A stretch of 56,113 bases of DNA from Syntrophomonadaceae bacterium (lineage in GTDB: Bacteria; Bacillota; PH28-bin88), in NCBI GenBank assembly GCA_018333865.1, contig JAGXSE010000018.1:1-56113 (forward strand), in the 5' to 3' direction. Below, piece by piece: positions 14,845 to 22,758 of the stretch. The notes below the pieces were generated by a model that ran no database searches, had not been told where the DNA came from, and worked only from the letters and a program-made list of their open reading frames with translations. The translations under genes were made by a program, and so were the position numbers. Positions within the stretch are counted from its first letter, which is position 1, and every line of letters starts with the position of its first letter.

Positions 14845-15759
14845 CTAGCACCTCCCAGCAACAACAGCGGCATAAGCAATGGAGAGCAGCTTAGTCTCAG
14901 GAGAATCAGAACGCGAGGTAAGCACAATCGGGGCGGCTGCCCCGGCAATAATCCCGGCAACCTTAGCGTTAGTAAGGCAAACAAGAGTCTTGTAAAAGAC
15001 ATTGGCGGTTTCGATGTAGGGCATCAGCAATACATCGGCATCACCGGCTACATCCGATTTGATACCCTTATGGATGGCTGCTTCGGCATTAATAGCCGCG
15101 TCTAAGGCGATCGGTCCGCTGACTATGCAGTTCTTGAGTTCCCCACGCTCTGCCATCGTTTTGAGTTCGGTTGCATCCAAAGTAGCCTGCATTTTGGGAT
15201 TTACCACTTCAACTGCGCAAATAGTCGCAACCTTCGGCGTCTTGACACCTAAGGCGATGGCCACCTCTACAGCGTTTTGGGCAATCTCTGCCTTTTGCTT
15301 GACATCTGGGGCGATGTTTTGGCCCGCATCGCTCATGAATAAGAGCTTATGATAGGCCGGAACCTCAATTGCGGCAACGTGGCTTAACACCCTGCCGTTA
15401 CGGAGACCGTTTTCCTTATCTAGCACTGCCCGGAGAATGTCAGCAGTGCTGATCAAGCCCTTCATCAGCATTTGAGCGCGGGCCTCTCTGACGAGGTGTA
15501 CTGCTGTCCTCGCGGCTGCTATGTTGTCTGGCGTGTTGATAATTTCCATCCTGCTCAGGTCATAGGCATGCTCCGCGGCGATTGCGCGAATTTTTGCCTC
15601 ATCGCCTACAAGTATGGCATCAGAAATACCTTCGCTGCAGGCATCACGTATAGCAGCCAGCACTTCAGTATCTGCTGCGGCCGCAACCGCAATGGTGCGC
15701 CGCGGGCCTTGTTTCGCAGCATCTAATAATTCCGTTAAACTTCTAATCATAAACCTCAT
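14845..15759 (-). CDS. ptb: Phosphate butyryltransferase
   Basis: A 304-residue enzyme of the phosphate acetyl/butyryltransferase family that exchanges CoA for phosphate on butyryl-CoA. Motifs: AQMLMKGLISTADILRAVLD, LSHVAAIEVPAYHKLLFMSD, VVNPKMQATLDATEL, and the phosphate-site stretch near the C-terminus (VLTSRSDSPETKLLSIA). It is the first gene of the unit, with an AGGAGGATGTGAAAC leader before ATG and a near-consensus promoter about 140 bases upstream. Together with buk it makes ATP from short acyl-CoA. Confidence 0.92.
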   Translation of the reverse strand: MRFMIRSLTELLDAAKQGPRRTIAVAAAADTEVLAAIRDACSEGISDAILVGDEAKIRAIAAEHAYDLSRMEIINTPDNIAAARTAVHLVREARAQMLMKGLISTADILRAVLDKENGLRNGRVLSHVAAIEVPAYHKLLFMSDAGQNIAPDVKQKAEIAQNAVEVAIALGVKTPKVATICAVEVVNPKMQATLDATELKTMAERGELKNCIVSGPIALDAAINAEAAIHKGIKSDVAGDADVLLMPYIETANVFYKTLVCLTNAKVAGIIAGAAAPIVLTSRSDSPETKLLSIAYAAVVAGRC

Positions 15760-15900
15760 GTTTCACATCCTCCTAATGACATCAGCATGCTGATAAAATC
15801 TCAATAAAAGTTGTTGATGGCCGTGTCGCTGCTAATTTTAATGAAGAAAACTTATTTATAATTTTTTCCAGCCACGCTAGCGAAACCTTGATTGCAAATA

Positions 15901-15929
15901 ATTATATAATAGATCCAACGCTTGTGCAA
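15901..15929 (-). promoter_or_regulatory. Sigma-A promoter of ptb-buk-acd-etfBA
   Basis: On the minus strand TTGCAC and TATAAT are separated by exactly 17 bases, giving a leader of about 135 bases before the ptb start. The -10 box is a perfect match and the -35 matches four of six. Confidence 0.75.
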
Positions 15930-15938
15930 TCTTTCACA
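15923..15938. promoter_or_regulatory. CRP/FNR-like operator over the ptb -35 box
   Basis: Read on the minus strand this is TGTGA-AAGATT-GCACA, nine of ten half-site bases of the TGTGA-N6-TCACA pattern seen twice in the cooS region. It covers the -35 element, the position expected for repression. A Crp/Fnr regulator gene lies in the same window at about 41.5 kb. Confidence 0.5.
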
Positions 15939-16150
15939 AATATGACCTAATATTAAATTGATTTTGTATTTACAGACTATAAAGTTAAATTCGGAGTCGA
16001 AAAGGGTAATCTGGCTTGGCGGTAATCACCAATACCGGCGATGTTTTTAGATGATTTGTTTGTCATCGAGCTTCGGACCGGCTTTTTTATTCTACCCGGT
16101 TTTTCTGCGGCATATAGTTTAATAAAGTCGTCCCAAAGGGAGGTGCCAAA
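15939..16150. other. Region between divergent ptb and DUF441 genes
   Basis: Apart from the promoter and operator listed, a GC-rich segment near 16040-16085 (CCGG repeats, GATGA/TCATC arms, then CTTTTTT) may fold as a terminator-like hairpin in the leader of the DUF441 gene. I recognise no known riboswitch here. Confidence 0.3.
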
Positions 16151-16606
16151 TTGTCTTCTGCTACCATGATGATTCTCATTGTATTGCTTCTGGGAATCTT
16201 GGGGAAATCAAATGTAATTGCCGCTGCGGCTGCCATTATGTTAATACTGCAGTTTCTCCGCCTGCAGGAATTGTTTCCTGTGTTGGAAGAAAGGGGTCTG
16301 GAATTAGGATTGGTGTTTTTGGTCATGGCCGTCCTGGTGCCCTTTGCAGCCGGACGCATACCTCCCAGTGAAATATTCCGATCCTTTTTTACGGTTCCGG
16401 GGATGATTGCCCTTATCAGCGGGGCAGTGGCAACTACTATGAACCATCAAGGATTGGAACTGCTTCAGCGGGTGCCCTCGCTGATGATTGGCCTGGTATT
16501 AGGTTCCATCATTGGGGTGGTGTTTTTTGGCGGTATCCCCGTGGGTCCGCTGATGGCCGGCGGGATTGCGGCCGTCCTGCTGGCTCTATACCAGTTGATC
16601 AGGTGA
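16151..16606 (+). CDS. DUF441 family membrane protein (UPF0756)
   Basis: A 151-residue very hydrophobic protein with four or five membrane helices, matching UPF0756/YtwI (ILGKSNVIAAAAAIMLILQF, VPFAAGRIPPSEI, GGIPVGPLMAGGIAAVLLAL). Function is unknown. The TTG start follows GGGAGGTG by a typical distance. It is transcribed divergently from the ptb operon and lies just before cvpA. Confidence 0.85.
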   Translation: MSSATMMILIVLLLGILGKSNVIAAAAAIMLILQFLRLQELFPVLEERGLELGLVFLVMAVLVPFAAGRIPPSEIFRSFFTVPGMIALISGAVATTMNHQGLELLQRVPSLMIGLVLGSIIGVVFFGGIPVGPLMAGGIAAVLLALYQLIR

Positions 16607-16721
16607 ATTTGCAGGGACCTGTCTCTTTTGTCCCGGATTGCATTTTCGGGTGCAAAAAAAAGGAAAACCAGGCTAAAAAGGCGAATAACTCGCTCAATCG
16701 ATTTGCTTCGAGGCGATAAAT

Positions 16722-17396
16722 ATGAACTTTTTAGACTGGTTAATTGTAATAATCTTAGCTGTAAGCGCGTGGAAGGGCTACCGCAAAGGGGCTGTCTCCA
16801 TCCTGTCTGGCATCCTTGGGTTATTCCTCGGCCTGGCAGCAGCACTGACTTACAGCCGGCCACTGGCTTACTGGGCGGAGGAGCAGTATCAGGTCACTAC
16901 TGCCCTGGCCGGTTGGATTAGCGAAAAGCTGCCGCAGCCCAAACCGGCGGCAGGCGGGCAGCTTTCGTCTCCTGTCCCCGAGTGGCTCTTGCCTGGCAGT
17001 TGGCAGGACAAGCTTGCAGGTGTGGATCCGGCCCTCTGGGGGCAAATCCTGGCGGAAGGGATGGCAGGCTTTTTGGTCAAGGTGCTGGCCTTTCTTGTGG
17101 TTGTGCTCTTAGCGCTGGCCATTTTTAAGCTGGGTGGGCGATTAATCACCTCCATTGTGACCGGTACTCTCTTGGGCAGTCTTAACAGGGCCGCCGGCCT
17201 GGTGGCAGGGCTGGCGATAAACATCTTGCTGTTAGCAATTTTTTGGGGCATTATCGGCCCATTTCTTTTGACACAACAGGAAAGCAGCCTGAAGTGGATG
17301 CAAGAATTAAGCCTGGCAACTAAAGAATCAAGGCTGATCCCCCAATTGGCCAAAGCCTATACCTCCATCAGTTCTCATTTGGCCGGCCTGTGGTAG
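16722..17396 (+). CDS. cvpA: CvpA family membrane protein
   Basis: A 224-residue member of the CvpA/colicin V production family. It opens NFLDWLIVIILAVSAWKGYR KGAV, the conserved first helix plus Gly-Tyr-Lys-Gly turn, has two N-terminal membrane helices, a long extracytoplasmic Pro-rich loop (about residues 60-105) and two more C-terminal helices with GSLNRAAGLVAGLAI. The loop is longer than in Escherichia coli CvpA, as is common in Firmicutes. Family members are linked to envelope homeostasis and colicin V export, with no defined activity. Confidence 0.8.
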   Translation: MNFLDWLIVIILAVSAWKGYRKGAVSILSGILGLFLGLAAALTYSRPLAYWAEEQYQVTTALAGWISEKLPQPKPAAGGQLSSPVPEWLLPGSWQDKLAGVDPALWGQILAEGMAGFLVKVLAFLVVVLLALAIFKLGGRLITSIVTGTLLGSLNRAAGLVAGLAINILLLAIFWGIIGPFLLTQQESSLKWMQELSLATKESRLIPQLAKAYTSISSHLAGLW

Positions 17397-17471
17397 CATT
17401 GATCCGTCTGTGTCCGGCAATCCTATAAAAGAAGTCTGTTGGTTTTTCAGGTTGCGGAAAGGAGTGCAAAA

Positions 17472-18248
17472 ATGGCTGAAGAGCTTGGCCAGGGTGAATG
17501 GCTTAAGTCTCAATTGGTGGGGCTGGCAAAACGGCGGGGGGCCGACCTTTTTGGAGTAGCAGATCTGACGCCGGCAAAGCCGTATATAGAGGAAACCTTT
17601 GGCGAGGAATTGCTTCACTTCCCCCGGGCAGTGGTGATGGCCTTGTTTTACCCGGTGGGCATTGTTAATCAGCTTGCCGAAGGTCCTACCCACACCTATT
17701 TATACTACTACAAGGTCTTGAACACCAGGCTGGATGACATGGCCCTGGAAACAGCAGTTTTGCTTGAACACCAGGGATATGATGCCTTCCCGATCCCGGC
17801 CTCCCAGCGAGTAACGGAGGACAAGCTGGCTGGCATCTTCTCCCATCGCCTGGCAGCCAGTCTGGCCGGCCTCGGCTGGATTGGCCGCAGCTGCGCCCTC
17901 ATCAGTCCTCAGGTCGGGCCTCGCCTCCGGCTGGTGACTGTTTTGACCGATGCGCCACTGCCTCCGGATCGGCCCATGGAAGTCCGCTGCGGTACCTGTC
18001 AGGCCTGTGTGGAAGCCTGCCCGGCCAAAGCCATTCATGGTGCTCTTTTTAAGGGAGAGGATCCGTTGGATGCACGCCTGAATGCCGGGAAGTGCGATGA
18101 ATACTTGAGCAAGGTGCGAGTAGCTTTCGGCAAAAGGGTATGCGGCCGTTGCCTGGCCGTTTGCCCGTGGGGGAAAAAACGGCGCCATGGTGCAGAACAA
18201 GCCTTCGACGGACAAGAAATAGGTGGGAGCAGTGCTTTTAATCAATAG
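17472..18248 (+). CDS. QueG-like double-[4Fe-4S] protein
   Basis: A 258-residue protein related to epoxyqueuosine reductase but shorter and without its C-terminal HEAT-like domain. Residues 1-150 resemble the QueG N-terminal domain (GADLFGVADLTP, AASLAGLGWIGRS), and the ferredoxin part has CGTCQACVEACPAKAI, then CDEYLSKVRVAFGKRVCGRC and CLAVCPWG. QueG itself needs a cobalamin site and a catalytic Asp, which I cannot confirm here, so a generic 4Fe-4S double-cluster reductase is the safer name. I take the ATG after AAAGGAGTGCAAAA rather than an earlier GTG. Confidence 0.7.
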   Translation: MAEELGQGEWLKSQLVGLAKRRGADLFGVADLTPAKPYIEETFGEELLHFPRAVVMALFYPVGIVNQLAEGPTHTYLYYYKVLNTRLDDMALETAVLLEHQGYDAFPIPASQRVTEDKLAGIFSHRLAASLAGLGWIGRSCALISPQVGPRLRLVTVLTDAPLPPDRPMEVRCGTCQACVEACPAKAIHGALFKGEDPLDARLNAGKCDEYLSKVRVAFGKRVCGRCLAVCPWGKKRRHGAEQAFDGQEIGGSSAFNQ

Positions 18249-18360
18249 ATGAAAACTCAGGCGAATGCCCGTTAACCGCGAAAGGTATCGCCTGGCAAAG
18301 TCAAGGTTTACATGGCCTATAAGGCATACAAAGAATTTCTTGCAGAGGGAGGCGGGTTAA
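18249..18360 (+). other. Short leader of selD with a possible hairpin
   Basis: AGGCGA and TCGCCT can pair around about 23 bases, with a small ACC/GGT hairpin inside. No known riboswitch class is recognised, and the region may just be an inter-gene spacer. Confidence 0.25.
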
Positions 18361-19401
18361 GTGCATAATAAAATTCGCTTGACGCAAACCTGTACGGCTG
18401 CGGGCTGAGCAGCGAAAGTGGGTCCGGGGACCCTGTCCGATCTTCTGGCTACCCTGCCGTCATTCTCTCACCCTGACCTCTTGGTCAGCAGCGCCACTTT
18501 TGATGACGCGGGAGTGTTCCGACTTACCCCCGAGATTGCCCTGGTGCAAACTGTCGATTTCTTTACGCCCATGGTGGATGATCCCTACTTGTTTGGCCAA
18601 ATTGCCGCGGCAAACGCCTTGAGCGATGTTTATGCCATGGGCGGAAAACCCTTAACAGCGATGAATATTGCCGCATTTCCCGTCGGTTCCCTGGATCTGG
18701 GCATCCTGCGGGATATTCTGGCCGGCGGAGCAGATAAAATTCTGGAGGCAGGTGCTCTTCTGGTTGGAGGTCATACGGTGGAAGACAAGGAGCCCAAGTA
18801 CGGCTTGGCGGTGACTGGAACGGTGCATCCGGACCGGGTGGTCAAAAACGGCGGGGCCAGGCCGGGAGACCGATTAATCCTGACCAAACCTTTGGGAGTG
18901 GGCATTATTACGACAGCCCTAAAAGGTGAACTGATCAGGGAAGACCAAGCTTTTTCAGCCTACCAAAGCATGGCGGCCCTGAATGACAAGGCGGCGGAGA
19001 TCATGCAAGAGGTGGGGGTGAATGCCGCAACCGATATCACCGGCTTCGGCTTTTTGGGCCACCTTTCCGAGATGTGCGCTGCTTCTAAAGCAGGAGTCGA
19101 AGTATTTGTAAAAGAGGTTCCTCTGCTGGAAGGTGTGGCTCACTTGGCCGCAATCGGGGCGGTACCCGGTGGGGCCAAGCGAAATGCCAGGCACCTGGAG
19201 CCAAGGCTTAAATGGGCGCTGCCGGTGGATGAGGTGATGCGCGATATCCTGTGCGATCCCCAGACTTCCGGCGGGCTTTTGCTGGCAGTAGGGCCAGACA
19301 GGCAGCAAGAATTGGCCCGGCGGCTGAATGAAGCCGGTGTAAGTTGGTGGCTGGTGGGGCATGTGACCGACGATGAGCCCGGAGCGATTAAGCTCCTTTA
19401 A
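18361..19401 (+). CDS. selD: Selenide, water dikinase, selenocysteine-containing
   Basis: A 346-residue selenophosphate synthetase that makes selenophosphate from selenide and ATP. The true start is a GTG eight bases after GGAGG, giving VHNKIRLTQTCTAAG, then an in-frame TGA at 18406-18408 (residue 16), then AAKVGPGTLSDLL. The TGA falls exactly where the family has the catalytic Cys or Sec, followed by the catalytic Lys of AAK, so it is read as selenocysteine. Downstream motifs fit the family (VQTVDFFTPMVDDPYLFGQI, ANALSDVYAMGG, TSGGLL). A gene caller that stops at TGA would start the gene late and miss the active site. It implies that the host has SelA, SelB and tRNA-Sec. Confidence 0.92.
18404..18434 (+). 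promoter_or_regulatory. Bacterial SECIS element of selD
   Basis: Right after the UGA, GGGTC (18420-18424) and GACCC (18429-18433) form a stem with the loop CGGG, placing the apical loop about 17-20 bases from the UGA. This is the distance needed for SelB-directed selenocysteine insertion in bacteria. Confidence 0.65.
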
Positions 19402-19432
19402 CCTTGCGGGATATTTTAGGAGTGAGCTTAAG

Positions 19433-20602
19433 TTGGAGTGGTTAAATAACCTTGTCCTTGATCCAAGGGCCTTTCATGGCCGGCAGCCATGGGAGGTATG
19501 GGGAATAACAATATTGCATGTCTTGCTGATTTTTTTGGCCGCCAGGCTGCTGGTTTGGGCCGGAAAGCTCGGTATCGTCCGCCTGTTCAACAGCCTGGCC
19601 GGCAAGGGGTTGTTTTTGGAGGTCAGGCACTTGGGCCTGATTAAAATTATTGTGCAAACCCTGTTCGCTTATGGCGTTTACTTCTTGGCCTTGATCCTTA
19701 CTGTTCATTACTTTGGGGGCAGAATAATTAGCCCTGAAGACCTGAAAGGGTTTGGCGGCGCTGTTTTAAAAATATCCCTGATTCTATTGGGAGCGGGATT
19801 TTTGGCGAGGTTTGGAAAAGGTTCGATTGAAAATCTGTTTATTGAGGAAAAAGGCAAGGCTGGCTGGCAGGAAAACCGCCGCTTGCAGACTTTAAAGACA
19901 CTCTTGCGCTCTGTCTTTATCTATGGGACTTATTTTTTAGCGGGATTAATGGTGCTGGAAACAATCGGAGTAAAAACCAGTTCGTTAATTGCCGGCGCCG
20001 GATTGGTTGGTTTGGCTGTCGGTTTTGGGGCGCAGAGCCTGGTGCGGGATGTGATCACCGGTTTCTTCATCACCTTTGAAGACAACTTTACTATTGGCGA
20101 CTTAATCACCACTGCTGGGGTGACGGGTACTGTGGAAGATATGGGTCTTAGAACCACCCGCCTCCGGGAGTGGACAGGACAACTGCACATAATCCCAAAC
20201 GGAGAAATAACAATAGTCACCAATTTTAGCAGGGGCGGCATGTTTGCGGTAGTTACAGTCAACATTTCCTATGAAGTCGACGTTGAGCAAGCGATGGAAG
20301 TTTTGCGGGAGGCCTGTAAGGAGGCGAAGCGGGAACTGCCTGCAATTGTGGAGGATCCGTTGGTGCAGGGCGTTATCGAAATGGGAGACGCCGGCCTGAC
20401 GGTTAGGATTGCCGCCCGCACCCTGGCCGGTGAACAGTGGGCAGTGGAAAGGGAACTGCGCAAAAGGCTTAAAAAGGCCTTGGATGCTGCGGGATTGGGT
20501 GTTGCCTATCCCAGGCACGTGGTGATGCACCAGGGAGGCATGGCCGTGAAGGAAGCCCCTTCTCCTCTCAAGGGGGCAAAGGAGGACCGGGAGGATGCTT
20601 AA
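19433..20602 (+). CDS. Mechanosensitive channel, MscS family
   Basis: A 389-residue small-conductance mechanosensitive channel. There are about four membrane helices in the first 200 residues; the pore helix TM3 and hinge are visible as AGAGLVGLAVGFGAQSLVRDVITGFFITFEDNF, which I split here as AGAGLVGLAVGFGAQSL and RDVITGFFITFEDNF. The beta domain follows (GDLITTAGVTGTVEDMGLRT), then the alpha/beta cytoplasmic vestibule. It releases solutes on osmotic downshock. The TTG start is chosen because of TAGGAG 10 bases upstream; earlier in-frame ATG codons lie inside selD. It overlaps the next gene by 8 bases. Confidence 0.88.
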   Translation: MEWLNNLVLDPRAFHGRQPWEVWGITILHVLLIFLAARLLVWAGKLGIVRLFNSLAGKGLFLEVRHLGLIKIIVQTLFAYGVYFLALILTVHYFGGRIISPEDLKGFGGAVLKISLILLGAGFLARFGKGSIENLFIEEKGKAGWQENRRLQTLKTLLRSVFIYGTYFLAGLMVLETIGVKTSSLIAGAGLVGLAVGFGAQSLVRDVITGFFITFEDNFTIGDLITTAGVTGTVEDMGLRTTRLREWTGQLHIIPNGEITIVTNFSRGGMFAVVTVNISYEVDVEQAMEVLREACKEAKRELPAIVEDPLVQGVIEMGDAGLTVRIAARTLAGEQWAVERELRKRLKKALDAAGLGVAYPRHVVMHQGGMAVKEAPSPLKGAKEDREDA

Positions 20603-20795
20603 ATTCAGTGTTGGGGATATTGTCCGTCTGCGCAAGTCTCACCCTTGCGGGGGAGATCAGTGGGAGATCTTGCGTGTGGGTATGGATTTCCGCATCAAGT
20701 GCTGCAAATGTGGTCATCAGGTGATGACACCCAGAGTGAAATTTGAGAAAAGCCTTAAGGCAGTTGTGCGGAGTGCTTTAAACGAAGGAAAATAG
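20595..20795 (+). CDS. DUF951 family protein
   Basis: A 66-residue protein with the DUF951 pattern: GDIVRLRKSHPCGGDQWEIL, then a zinc-like CCKCGHQVM and PRVKFEKSLK. The fold is a small SH3-like barrel of unknown function. In many Firmicutes it stands between an mscS-type gene and the ychF/rpsF region, just as here. It starts within the end of mscS at GGAGGATG, so it is likely co-translated. Confidence 0.85.
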   Translation: MLKFSVGDIVRLRKSHPCGGDQWEILRVGMDFRIKCCKCGHQVMTPRVKFEKSLKAVVRSALNEGK

Positions 20796-20823
20796 GCTGG
20801 GCTTAATAGCCATCCTGCAGCGC

Positions 20824-21246
20824 TTATCCGGCTGTTGGGGAGGGTGTTTCCGCCGCGGAAGCGGGGTGGCCCCCCCCCACCGGGGTTGGGGTTGGGGCTG
20901 GGGGGGATGCCGGGTCCCAGAAACTGCCTAATATAACCTTGCTTCCCTGAGCAGAAATCTTTTGGACAGCTTCCTCCACATGAGGACATCTTTGACTCAT
21001 AAACAGGCAGCTGGCCAGCACAATTACCTGAGCCTTGTCTTCAACCCTAATACTGGTGGCTGTATCTGCCAAGGAGGTGGCAGAGCAATTGCGGCATGGA
21101 TGAAAAGAGACAATTTCCGCCTCTGGCATTGTGCCCAAAGGACCCCTCTTTTGATAAATGGCTTCAAAACAAAGCACATGGGAGCCAATTCCAGGGCATC
21201 CTTTAGTCCATCTTTTTCCGCAGCAAATAACCCCGACCCGATCCAT
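20824..21246 (-). CDS. CGGC-like cysteine-rich protein with Pro/Gly tail
   Basis: A 140-residue protein starting MDRVGVICCGKRWTKGCPGI after GGAGGTACACT. The plan resembles CGGC-domain proteins: an N-terminal Cys pair, a central FHPCRNCSA in place of CGGC, then IVLASCLFMSQRCPHVEEAV. A redox or metal role is inferred from the cysteines. The last 30 residues are Pro, Gly and Ala rich (PASPPAPTPTPVGGGHPA) and come from a very G-rich DNA segment, so the tail may be recent or frame-shifted. It converges with DUF951 and lies opposite the ribosomal genes. Confidence 0.5.
   Translation of the reverse strand: MDRVGVICCGKRWTKGCPGIGSHVLCFEAIYQKRGPLGTMPEAEIVSFHPCRNCSATSLADTATSIRVEDKAQVIVLASCLFMSQRCPHVEEAVQKISAQGSKVILGSFWDPASPPAPTPTPVGGGHPASAAETPSPTAG
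20882..20906 (+). other. G-quadruplex-capable G-run array
   Basis: Four G-runs of four to six bases are separated by the two-base loops TT, TT and CT (GGGGTTGGGGTTGGGG then CTGGGGGG). This is a near-ideal quadruplex motif, on the strand opposite the CGGC-like gene tail, next to a run of nine or ten C. Confidence 0.7.
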
Positions 21247-21251
21247 AGTGT

Positions 21252-21410
21252 ACCTCCATTCAGGATGCAGGAAACAAGAAGCAGGAGGCAAGAAGCAAGA
21301 GCAAGAGGAGATAAAGATAGGCAACTGTTGTGCGTTTTCTCAGTCCCCCTATTATTCTGACTGCCGACCTCTAATTTAAGCGGTGTGTCCCCATTCCTAT
21401 TACATTCCTA
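21252..21410. repeat. Polypurine and GGGGAC-type dispersed repeats
   Basis: AGAAGCAGGAGGCAAGAAGC and neighbours form a polypurine tract found again near 21990 and 31585. It is followed by GTGTGTCCCCATTCC, a copy of the GGAATGGGGACACAC motif repeated near 31.6-32.0 kb. These look like dispersed intergenic repeats. The rest of the gene-free stretch up to rpsF holds the promoter and hairpin listed separately. Confidence 0.55.
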
Positions 21411-21541
21411 TTATACAGCATCTGAACAAGAAAATATGTCGTTTTTTGGCAGTTATGGCGAAAAAATGCCTTTTGCGTCAGTCCAGAGGTCCGGCTCGCA
21501 GAAAAGCCGCGAATGCCATTCCTGAATAATTCGTGCCAGCC

Positions 21542-21570
21542 TTGCCTTTCCGCAGAAACTGTGCTATATT
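21542..21570 (+). promoter_or_regulatory. Promoter of the rpsF operon
   Basis: TTGCCT and TATATT are separated by 17 bases. The predicted transcript begins just before a GC-rich hairpin and about 100 bases before the rpsF start. Confidence 0.6.
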
Positions 21571-21584
21571 TAGCTTTGGTGCCG

Positions 21585-21610
21585 GCAGGCCAATTTATTA
21601 TTTGGCCTGC
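21585..21610 (+). promoter_or_regulatory. Leader hairpin of rpsF, possible S6:S18 autoregulatory site
   Basis: GCAGGCCAA and TTGGCCTGC make a perfect 9-bp stem with an 8-base AT loop at the very start of the predicted transcript, preceded by GCCG. S6:S18-binding leaders with a CCG motif are known before rpsF in many bacteria. No T-run follows, so a terminator is less likely. Confidence 0.4.
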
Positions 21611-21676
21611 TAGACCCATTTTCCCTGCTCCATCCCAGTGGTGGGGCCGTTAGTCCGGGGGGAGGAGGTGACGCGA

Positions 21677-21970
21677 TTGAGAACTTACGAGCTTTTGTAT
21701 ATCATTAAACCTGTTCTGGAGGCAGAACAAATAGCTGCGACCGTGGAAAAATTTGCGGATTTGGTAAAAAATAATCGAGGCGAGATCATCAAACTCGACC
21801 AGTGGGGCAAACGGCGGCTGGCCTACGAAGTGCAGGATTACCGGGAAGGCTTTTATGTGCAGATGCAGTTTAAAGCTGAGCCGGCTCTTGCCAGCGAAGT
21901 TGAACGGATCTTAAAGATTTCGGACAACACCATTAAATACCTGATTACCAGGATTGGCGAAGACGACTAA
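21677..21970 (+). CDS. rpsF: 30S ribosomal protein S6
   Basis: A 97-residue S6, normal length for the family, with RTYELLYIIKPVLEAEQIAA at the start and KLDQWGKRRLAYEVQDYREG in the middle. The TTG start is chosen because GGAGGTGA lies seven bases upstream; longer versions starting earlier add a sequence foreign to S6. It binds 16S rRNA with S18, encoded two genes downstream, in the conserved rpsF-ssb-rpsR order. Confidence 0.95.
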   Translation: MRTYELLYIIKPVLEAEQIAATVEKFADLVKNNRGEIIKLDQWGKRRLAYEVQDYREGFYVQMQFKAEPALASEVERILKISDNTIKYLITRIGEDD

Positions 21971-21984
21971 TCCCAAGATCTAAC

Positions 21985-22060
21985 CAGAAAAAGAGGCAGG
22001 AAGCAGGAAGCAGGAGGAAAGATTAAAATTCAGTTGCCAGTAGTCAGAAGCTAGAACTAA
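21985..22060. repeat. Polypurine and GTCAGTAGTC-type dispersed repeat
   Basis: A tract of AGGAAGCAGG units is followed by CAGTTGCCAGTAGTCAGAAG. A close copy of the second word, CAGTTGTCAGTAGTCAGG, occurs after ssb at about 22597-22633. Both lie in the short spacers of an otherwise tight ribosomal operon. Confidence 0.55.
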
Positions 22061-22184
22061 AAAAGGTGTCTCCAAGCATTCTGAATTCTGCTCAGAAAAT
22101 AGCCCTTGTTTTCGTTCTTCTGTTGGTGTGCCCGCTGGGCGGCAGTCTCTAACTAGGGTAAAAGGATGCAAAGGAGTGGGCTTG

Positions 22185-22595
22185 ATGCTTAATAAGGTTA
22201 TTCTTATCGGCCGGCTGACCCGGGATCCCGAATTGCGCTATACGCCAAACGGGGTGGCGGTAGCCACCTTTTCTCTGGCAGTAGATCGGTCCTTTGTTAA
22301 TCAGCAGGGGCAGCGAGAAGCAGACTTTATCAGGGTCAAGGTGTGGCGGAAGTTAGCTGAAGTAGTTGCCAATAACCTGGGCAAGGGGCGGTTGGTTGCT
22401 GTGGAAGGCCGGTTGGAGGTCAGATCTTACGATGCCCAGGACGGCACCAAGCGTTATGAAACAAATGTTGTAGCTGATGAAGTACGGTTCCTTGATTGGC
22501 CGAAAGAGGGCCAAGGCGGGGCCAGGCAGCAATTTGCCGGGGACGATCCCTTTGGCAGTGTAAATTTGGCGACGGAAGAAGACCTGCCTTTTTAA
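22185..22595 (+). CDS. ssb: Single-stranded DNA-binding protein
   Basis: A 136-residue SSB. The OB fold begins [20 protein letters not shown] and covers about residues 1-108 ([33 protein letters not shown]), then a short linker and the acidic tip EEDLPF that recruits repair and replication partners. The ATG after AAGGAGTGGGCTTG is chosen. It lies between rpsF and rpsR as in most Firmicutes. The linker is shorter than in Bacillus SsbA. Confidence 0.95.
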   Translation: MLNKVILIGRLTRDPELRYTPNGVAVATFSLAVDRSFVNQQGQREADFIRVKVWRKLAEVVANNLGKGRLVAVEGRLEVRSYDAQDGTKRYETNVVADEVRFLDWPKEGQGGARQQFAGDDPFGSVNLATEEDLPF

Positions 22596-22596
22596 A

Positions 22597-22633
22597 TCAG
22601 TTGTCGGTAGTCAGTTGTCAGTAGTCAGGAGGC
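22597..22633. repeat. GTCAGTAGTCAG short repeat
   Basis: CAGTTGTCGGTAGTCAGTTG followed by TCAGTAGTCAGGAGGCGG is internally repeated and resembles the copy before ssb. It is a small dispersed repeat inside the ribosomal operon spacer. Confidence 0.5.
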
Positions 22634-22758
22634 GGAACGAAAGAACGCTTGATCGTCTCGAATTATGCCGAATTCGAGCTGCCCGATACTGACTGCTTTA
22701 ATGGGTGCTTTTTTCGGGAATAGGTTGTCATAGGGTTAAATAAGGAGGGAAAAGGATA

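Noticed and set aside
18249-18360. Riboswitch in front of selD
   Set aside because: Only a weak hairpin is visible and no known consensus fits.
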